DNA from: Flavobacteriaceae bacterium CP2B
GTDB lineage: Bacteria > Bacteroidota > Bacteroidia > Flavobacteriales > Flavobacteriaceae
DNA length: 64,000 nt
Assembly (NCBI GenBank): GCA_001683825.1
Contig: LXTR01000059.1
Span: 1-64,000, forward strand
Direction of reading: 5' to 3'
The notes under the pieces are model-generated. The model saw only the letters and a program-made list of their open reading frames with translations, ran no database searches and was not told where the DNA came from. Within the stretch, counting starts at the first letter, position 1; each line of letters begins with the position of its first letter. Shown here in pieces: positions 59,711 through 64,000 of the stretch. The translations under genes and the position numbers were made by a program.

Positions 59711-62248
59711 TTACCTTTCCGGATCAAACTGCAATGTATCCAGTTCCCCTGCCGTCCAGGGCTGTATTTTCCCCTGGGTACGGAAACGTATGCCCCCCAC
59801 CGTCCTGCCGCTGAGCGGGGGATGGCTATGCCCCCAGGCATTGCGTATATAGGTAGCGATGGCCGCGATATCTTTGTCCTGGAGGGTAGAAAAAGAGGGC
59901 ATGCTGGGGAGGATGTCCGGGATATTGTATTCTTTCCCGTTGACACGGACCGGTCCTTCCATGCCGTGCAAGAGGATCATGGCCAGTTTATGGCCTTCTC
60001 CCCCGACCCATTCAGACCCCTGCAGGGGGGGGGCAAACCTGTTCATGCCTTCGCCCTGGGAGCCGTGGCAGTTGGCACAAAGGTTTAAAAATTGCTGCCG
60101 GCCATTGGCCATTACCGCAGCGTCTATATCATAGGGGGCTTTTTTATCCGCGACGGGGGCTTGGGGTTTTCCGGGCCATGTAAAGCGGTGTTCCAGTTGT
60201 GCCAGGAGCGGTTCCGTAGTTTTTAGGTCATCCCGGAATAGTTCGGGTTTGGCCGCTAATGCAATACCCGTTGAATCCTCTGCCTGCCGGGCGTTCAGCA
60301 TCCCATGGACAATGACCTCCCTTACCCAGTCGGCCCGGGGTTCGCCGCCTTTTGCTGCCCTGGTGAGTAGTTCCCGGATGTTGGCCATGTCGCCGGAATT
60401 GGTAATGGCTGTGGCCAGCATCTCCAGGAAAATCTCCCTATGCTGGCCGGGGCGCGCGCCCCGGCTTTTGGCAAGTATTTCGGTAAATAAGGGCATCTCC
60501 CGACCCTGCAGGCTGCTCATCGCCACATCCCTGGCCACAGGGTATTCCCCATAGCGGTCCAGGAACTGTTGGATTTTATCCAGGGCCGTTGCCTCAGGAA
60601 TGGCACTACTGGCCAGGATCATCTGCATTTGCAACAGTGCGGGGGCTTCCGCGTATTCCGTGGCTATATATTGGCCAAGGGCTTCCCGGACCTTTGGGTC
60701 ATCCCTGCCCAGGCGTTCCAGCACCCTTAGGGCCGACTGGGCGACATACACTTCTTCAGAGGCCAGCCCCCGTAAATACACGTCGGGATCCTTTATCCCG
60801 AGTCCTTCGAGGGTCCACAAGGCGTGCAGCTGCCCCAGGGGCCCACCGGATAGGACCATGGATTCGAGATCGTTTTTCAGAGACGGGTCTCCACTGGCAA
60901 CCAGTAGCCGTTGTGCGGTGTCCCGGGTCCAGCCATTGGGGCTGTCCAGCAAGGCTACCCATTGTTTTGGAGCCATCTTCTCCAGGTTTTCGGGTCGCTC
61001 CGGCTTTTTTCCTCTGGCGGTGATTCTCCAGATGCGCCCCATATGGATGGGTTTGTCAAGTTTGCGTTCCAGGGTTATACGCCTTAGGTAGTCGGTCATA
61101 TAGGGGCCGTGTTGTATGATCCCCTTGTACATGTCTACTACATAAAGGGCCCCGTCGGGGCCGGGCGCCAGGGAAACAGGCCGGAATCGTTCATCCGTAG
61201 AGGCCAGGAATTCGCGGTCGGGATACGTGGCCTCCGCGCTGAGCATAAAGCCATGCTCCAGGATATTGTTTTGCTTGACCAGGTTGGCGGTGGGTTCACA
61301 GACAAAGGCATCACCGAGGTAGGAGGGGGGAAGGGCATCTCCCCGGTGGACGATTGGCCCGCAGGCGGAGGCAAACTCCAGCAACCGTCCTCCCTCATCC
61401 AGGGTTCCCGGGACATAGCCGCGGTTAACGGCCGTATTACTGCGGATGGGATAGATGGTCCTGTCCAGGGTAAGCCCATGGTCGATGCCACTGGTCGGCC
61501 TGTGGTTGGAATTTTTAAGGAGGCTGTTGGGCGGCACCAGGTCGGCATGGAGTTGTGACCAGTTGTAGTTATAGAAGAGGCGGCCTGCATTGTCGTGGGC
61601 GATGCCCCATTGTCCCCGGAATTCGGTTTCTTCTTTTACCCATTCACCATGGATACGGCGGTAGCGGTATTTTGATTTGGCGTTGTAGATCCAATTGTCG
61701 ATTCCCCGCCACAGCCCATTGGCCGAATGCTCGGGCATCCCGATGCCCCCGTAGGTAGCGTCTACCAGGGTCTTTCGGTCGGCTTTGAAATCCCCATCGG
61801 TATCTTCCGCATACCAGAGGGGGATGTTTTCGGCGACGAGGATACCGCCATCCACCAGGCCTATCGCCCGCGGGAGCACCAGGCTGTCAAGGAATACCTG
61901 GCCCCGGTCCATTTGCCCGTCCTGATCGTCGTCAAACAGCACAGAAACCCTCCCGACAGGTTCCTGCTCCCCACTGCCTTCTATATCCTGCATAAAACCA
62001 AGCATCTCTACGACCCACAAACGGCCCCCGGCGTCAAAAGCGATGGCCACAGGGTCCTGTACCAGCGGCTCGGCGGCTACCAGTTGGATACTGAGTTCTT
62101 TGTCGGCCAAAACAAAGGTTCCCAGGGCCTCTTTTGGGCTTAGAGGAGGTGAAGGGCCCCTTTCGCAGGAAACAAGTACCCATGCGAATAGGAACACCAT
62201 AGAAAGCAGTTGAGCAGGGGTTTTTAGAACGATCATGGTCCGCATCAT
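59711..62248 (-). CDS. Membrane-bound dehydrogenase with HEAT repeats and C-terminal cytochrome c domain (lipoprotein)
   Basis: 845 residues. Signal with lipobox (WVLVSC, about 23-28). N-terminal six-bladed propeller like PVC/Bacteroidota "dehydrogenase" (VQDPVAIAFDAGGRLWVVEM, VLVAENIPLWYAEDTDGDFKA, FGQWGIAHD-type, TDERFRPVSLAPGPDGALYVVDMY). Helical repeats (about 410-640). C-terminal cytochrome domain with CANCH (about 727), QGEGMNRFAPPLQGSEWV and a Met in ILPSMPSFSTLQDKDIAAIATYIRNAWG. It oxidises a sugar or polyol in the periplasm and passes electrons to its own heme. It is the last gene of the IlvD-GntP operon, 21 nt after the GntP stop. Confidence 0.9.
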   Translation of the reverse strand: MMRTMIVLKTPAQLLSMVFLFAWVLVSCERGPSPPLSPKEALGTFVLADKELSIQLVAAEPLVQDPVAIAFDAGGRLWVVEMLGFMQDIEGSGEQEPVGRVSVLFDDDQDGQMDRGQVFLDSLVLPRAIGLVDGGILVAENIPLWYAEDTDGDFKADRKTLVDATYGGIGMPEHSANGLWRGIDNWIYNAKSKYRYRRIHGEWVKEETEFRGQWGIAHDNAGRLFYNYNWSQLHADLVPPNSLLKNSNHRPTSGIDHGLTLDRTIYPIRSNTAVNRGYVPGTLDEGGRLLEFASACGPIVHRGDALPPSYLGDAFVCEPTANLVKQNNILEHGFMLSAEATYPDREFLASTDERFRPVSLAPGPDGALYVVDMYKGIIQHGPYMTDYLRRITLERKLDKPIHMGRIWRITARGKKPERPENLEKMAPKQWVALLDSPNGWTRDTAQRLLVASGDPSLKNDLESMVLSGGPLGQLHALWTLEGLGIKDPDVYLRGLASEEVYVAQSALRVLERLGRDDPKVREALGQYIATEYAEAPALLQMQMILASSAIPEATALDKIQQFLDRYGEYPVARDVAMSSLQGREMPLFTEILAKSRGARPGQHREIFLEMLATAITNSGDMANIRELLTRAAKGGEPRADWVREVIVHGMLNARQAEDSTGIALAAKPELFRDDLKTTEPLLAQLEHRFTWPGKPQAPVADKKAPYDIDAAVMANGRQQFLNLCANCHGSQGEGMNRFAPPLQGSEWVGGEGHKLAMILLHGMEGPVRVNGKEYNIPDILPSMPSFSTLQDKDIAAIATYIRNAWGHSHPPLSGRTVGGIRFRTQGKIQPWTAGELDTLQFDPER

Positions 62249-62269
62249 TGTTTAATGTACCCAATAGGG

Positions 62270-63607
62270 TCAGATCAAAAAAGTGGCCAGGAAAACCAGG
62301 GTGGCGGCAAAGGTGCCCACAACCAGGGTGCCCAGGGTATATACTTTATAACCGGTTTTCACGTCGATTCCCGAGAATTGCGTGAGTATCCAAAACCCGC
62401 TGTCATTGGCGTGGGACACTACCATGGCCCCGGCTCCGATGGCGGAAACCACCAGGGCTTTGTCTATATCGGTATTAAACCCCAGGGTGGGTAACAGGGG
62501 GGCGATGATAGAGGCCGTGGTAATCAGGGCCACTGTAGAGGAACCCTGGGCGGTTTTGATGGCGGCACACAGTAGGAATGGCAGCCAGATTCCCAGGTTT
62601 GCGGTTGAGAGGGTGTCTGCCAGGGTAGCGGCGATTCCGCTATTCTGCAGGATGGTCCCAAAAATCCCACCGGCACCGGTAATGAGGATGATATTGGATG
62701 CATCGCCCATGGCCTTGCCCACCCATCCGGTTGCCGAGATCAATTGGGAATCGAACTTCTTTGGCAGGAGGAAGGAAAAAAGCATACCGATGATCAGGGC
62801 GACTACCGGTTGTCCGATAAACGAGAGGAATTTGACCCAGGCCAGCTGTTCCTGACCTTCCTGCAGGTTGAAATCCATCAGCGATTTCCCTACAATTAAC
62901 AATATGGGGATCAGGATGGGGAGCAGGGATTTGAAGGCCCCGGGGGCCTGTGTAATTTTTTCGCGTATTTCCTCTTCGGTGATTTCCGGGTTGGGGTCTA
63001 TGTAATACCGGGACCCCATCTTTTGGCAATAAAAAATGGCCAGGACCAGGGATATGGCCCCAATGATCAGCCCTACCAGCATTACCAGGCCCACATCGGC
63101 CCCGATGATTCCCGCCGCCGCAATGGGTCCGGGAGTAGGGGGTACCAGGACGTGGGTAATCATCAGCCCCAGGATCAGTGCCGTGGCTGTTCCCACGATG
63201 GAAAGTTTCGCCCGTTTGCTCAGGCTTTTGTTCAGCGGGTTCAGGATGATAAAGCCACTGTCTGCAAAAACGGGGATCGATACGATAAACCCAACGATTC
63301 CCATGGCGGCATGCACCCGTTTCTTTCCGATGATCCCCAGGATAAGCTCCGCGAGTTTAAAGGCACCCCCTGAATGCTCCAAAAAGGCGCCGATGATTAC
63401 CCCGAGCACGATCACAATCCCGATTTTCCCCAGGGTACCGCCAAAACCGTCGTTGACCGATTGTATAACCATATCCAGGGTCATTTCTGAGAAAAGCCCG
63501 AAAAACAAGGCCGCCCCCAGCAAGGCAAGGAAAGGGTGTACATTGTACTTTGCCGTTAGCAGTATAATCAGCAGTACGCTTAAAAGCAATAAAAGGATGG
63601 AGATCAT
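62270..63607 (-). CDS. GntP-family gluconate:H+ symporter
   Basis: 445 residues, about 12-14 helices. Conserved: MISILLLLLSVLLIILLTAK, YNVHPFLALLGAALFFGL, GFGGTLGKIGIVIVLGVIIGAFLEHSGGA, GIVGFIVSIPVFADSGFIIL, THVLVPPTPGPIAAAGIIGAD, GIFGTILQNSGIA, AIKTAQGSSTVALITTASIIAPLL, AIGAGAMVVSHANDSGFWIL. This is the typical gluconate/sugar acid transporter pattern of GntP/GntT. Start codon is 11 nt after the dehydratase stop. It likely imports aldonates made by periplasmic dehydrogenases. Confidence 0.95.
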   Translation of the reverse strand: MISILLLLLSVLLIILLTAKYNVHPFLALLGAALFFGLFSEMTLDMVIQSVNDGFGGTLGKIGIVIVLGVIIGAFLEHSGGAFKLAELILGIIGKKRVHAAMGIVGFIVSIPVFADSGFIILNPLNKSLSKRAKLSIVGTATALILGLMITHVLVPPTPGPIAAAGIIGADVGLVMLVGLIIGAISLVLAIFYCQKMGSRYYIDPNPEITEEEIREKITQAPGAFKSLLPILIPILLIVGKSLMDFNLQEGQEQLAWVKFLSFIGQPVVALIIGMLFSFLLPKKFDSQLISATGWVGKAMGDASNIILITGAGGIFGTILQNSGIAATLADTLSTANLGIWLPFLLCAAIKTAQGSSTVALITTASIIAPLLPTLGFNTDIDKALVVSAIGAGAMVVSHANDSGFWILTQFSGIDVKTGYKVYTLGTLVVGTFAATLVFLATFLI

Positions 63608-63618
63608 AAGGGATGGTT

Positions 63619-64000
63619 TTAGTGAGCGTCACGGGTTACGGTGTCGCCGGATTTTCCGGCGAGGAAATCCAGGTCGGCACCCAGGTGCGCCTGTTGCACG
63701 GTAGCGGTATAAAGGCTTACGTAACCGCGGTTGGTATGGGGTGCCGGCGGTGTCCAGGCCGCCTTGCGTTTTTCCAGTTCAGCGTCGTCCACTTCCAGGT
63801 GCAGTTTGCGGTTGGGGACATCCAGTACGATATGGTCTCCCGTCTGTATCAGGCCCAGTATGCCCCCGATAGAGGATTCGGGCGATACATGCAGGACGAC
63901 GGTCCCGTAGGCGGTGCCACTCATCCTGCCGTCCGAGATACGCACCATGTCTTTCACCCCTTTTTTCAATATTTTCTCAGGAAGGTCCATATTGCCTACT
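63619..64000 (-). CDS. IlvD/Edd-family dehydratase, C-terminal part only
   Basis: 127 residues of the C-terminus; the gene runs off the right edge. VGNMDLPEKILKKGVKDMVRISDGRMSGTAYGTVVLHVSPES is the IlvD/Edd C-terminal signature (SDGRMSGT with the catalytic Ser), followed by GGILGLIQTGDHIVLDVPNRKLHLEVDDAEL. The ending HTNRGYVSLYTATVQQAHLGADLDFLAGKSGD is that of sugar-acid dehydratases (arabinonate/xylonate-type) rather than of plain IlvD, which ends differently. It feeds the operon with GntP. Full-length protein would be about 570 residues. Confidence 0.9.
   Translation of the reverse strand, partial: VGNMDLPEKILKKGVKDMVRISDGRMSGTAYGTVVLHVSPESSIGGILGLIQTGDHIVLDVPNRKLHLEVDDAELEKRKAAWTPPAPHTNRGYVSLYTATVQQAHLGADLDFLAGKSGDTVTRDAH

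Overview
The window comes from a flavobacterium (Bacteroidota), probably marine. The evidence is two giant adhesins ending in type IX secretion (T9SS) type B sorting domains, a PorP/SprF partner, the Bacteroidota-type NagB fused to a PIG-L domain, tRNA-adjacent integration by a Bacteroidota tyrosine recombinase, and several -7 boxes of the TAnnTTTG type. Species cannot be fixed from the sequence alone.

Layout. 1-6.6 kb: a truncated GHL10-type glycosidase lipoprotein, then an amino-sugar/peptidoglycan recycling locus (nagB divergent from a DeoR regulator and murQ), then a secreted sugar dehydrogenase with its cytochrome c. 6.7-15.1 kb: one 2781-residue SprB-repeat adhesin. 15.1-16.6 kb: an adenylate cyclase relic and a cytochrome c lipoprotein. 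16.6-24.7 kb: a minus-strand respiratory cluster holding a hexaheme lipoprotein, a monoheme lipoprotein, a DUF5777 beta-barrel, a four-cluster Fe-S protein, an NrfD-like quinol subunit, a membrane-anchored beta protein, a cytochrome c, glutamyl-tRNA reductase (hemA) and an NrfJ-like lipoprotein. Two matching palindromes (ATGAT-N4-ATCAT), each 22 nt from a -7-like box, sit ahead of the hexaheme gene and ahead of hemA. They suggest that one CRP/FNR-type activator couples heme supply to cytochrome production.

24.9-53.4 kb is an AT-richer accessory region beginning at tRNA-Pro(GGG), whose 3' end is duplicated 173 bp downstream next to an integrase. It carries a cluster of perfect inverted repeats, a decayed ORF6N gene, small stress-type membrane proteins, a frameshifted IS256-family element, and a carbohydrate cassette (GH130 phosphorylase, GT4 fused to an alpha/alpha toroid, a second toroid glycosidase, a second GT4, a PIG-L deacetylase, an SPFH protein and a cupin). 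It also carries several small conserved proteins and a T9SS adhesin locus (PorP/SprF, 1470-residue adhesin, DUF4347-like protein, Crp regulator). This last locus is bracketed by a 143-bp direct repeat.

53.2-57.4 kb is a degraded zone: a transposase tail, three 185-bp tandem repeats, a membrane-protein gene with two nonsense codons, and a broken ECF sigma gene whose overlapping downstream gene is intact. 57.5-64 kb returns to GC-rich core-like genes: a NUDIX/HTH regulator, the NhaD antiporter, and a minus-strand operon (IlvD/Edd dehydratase, GntP permease, dehydrogenase-HEAT-cytochrome c lipoprotein) that fits oxidative sugar-acid catabolism.
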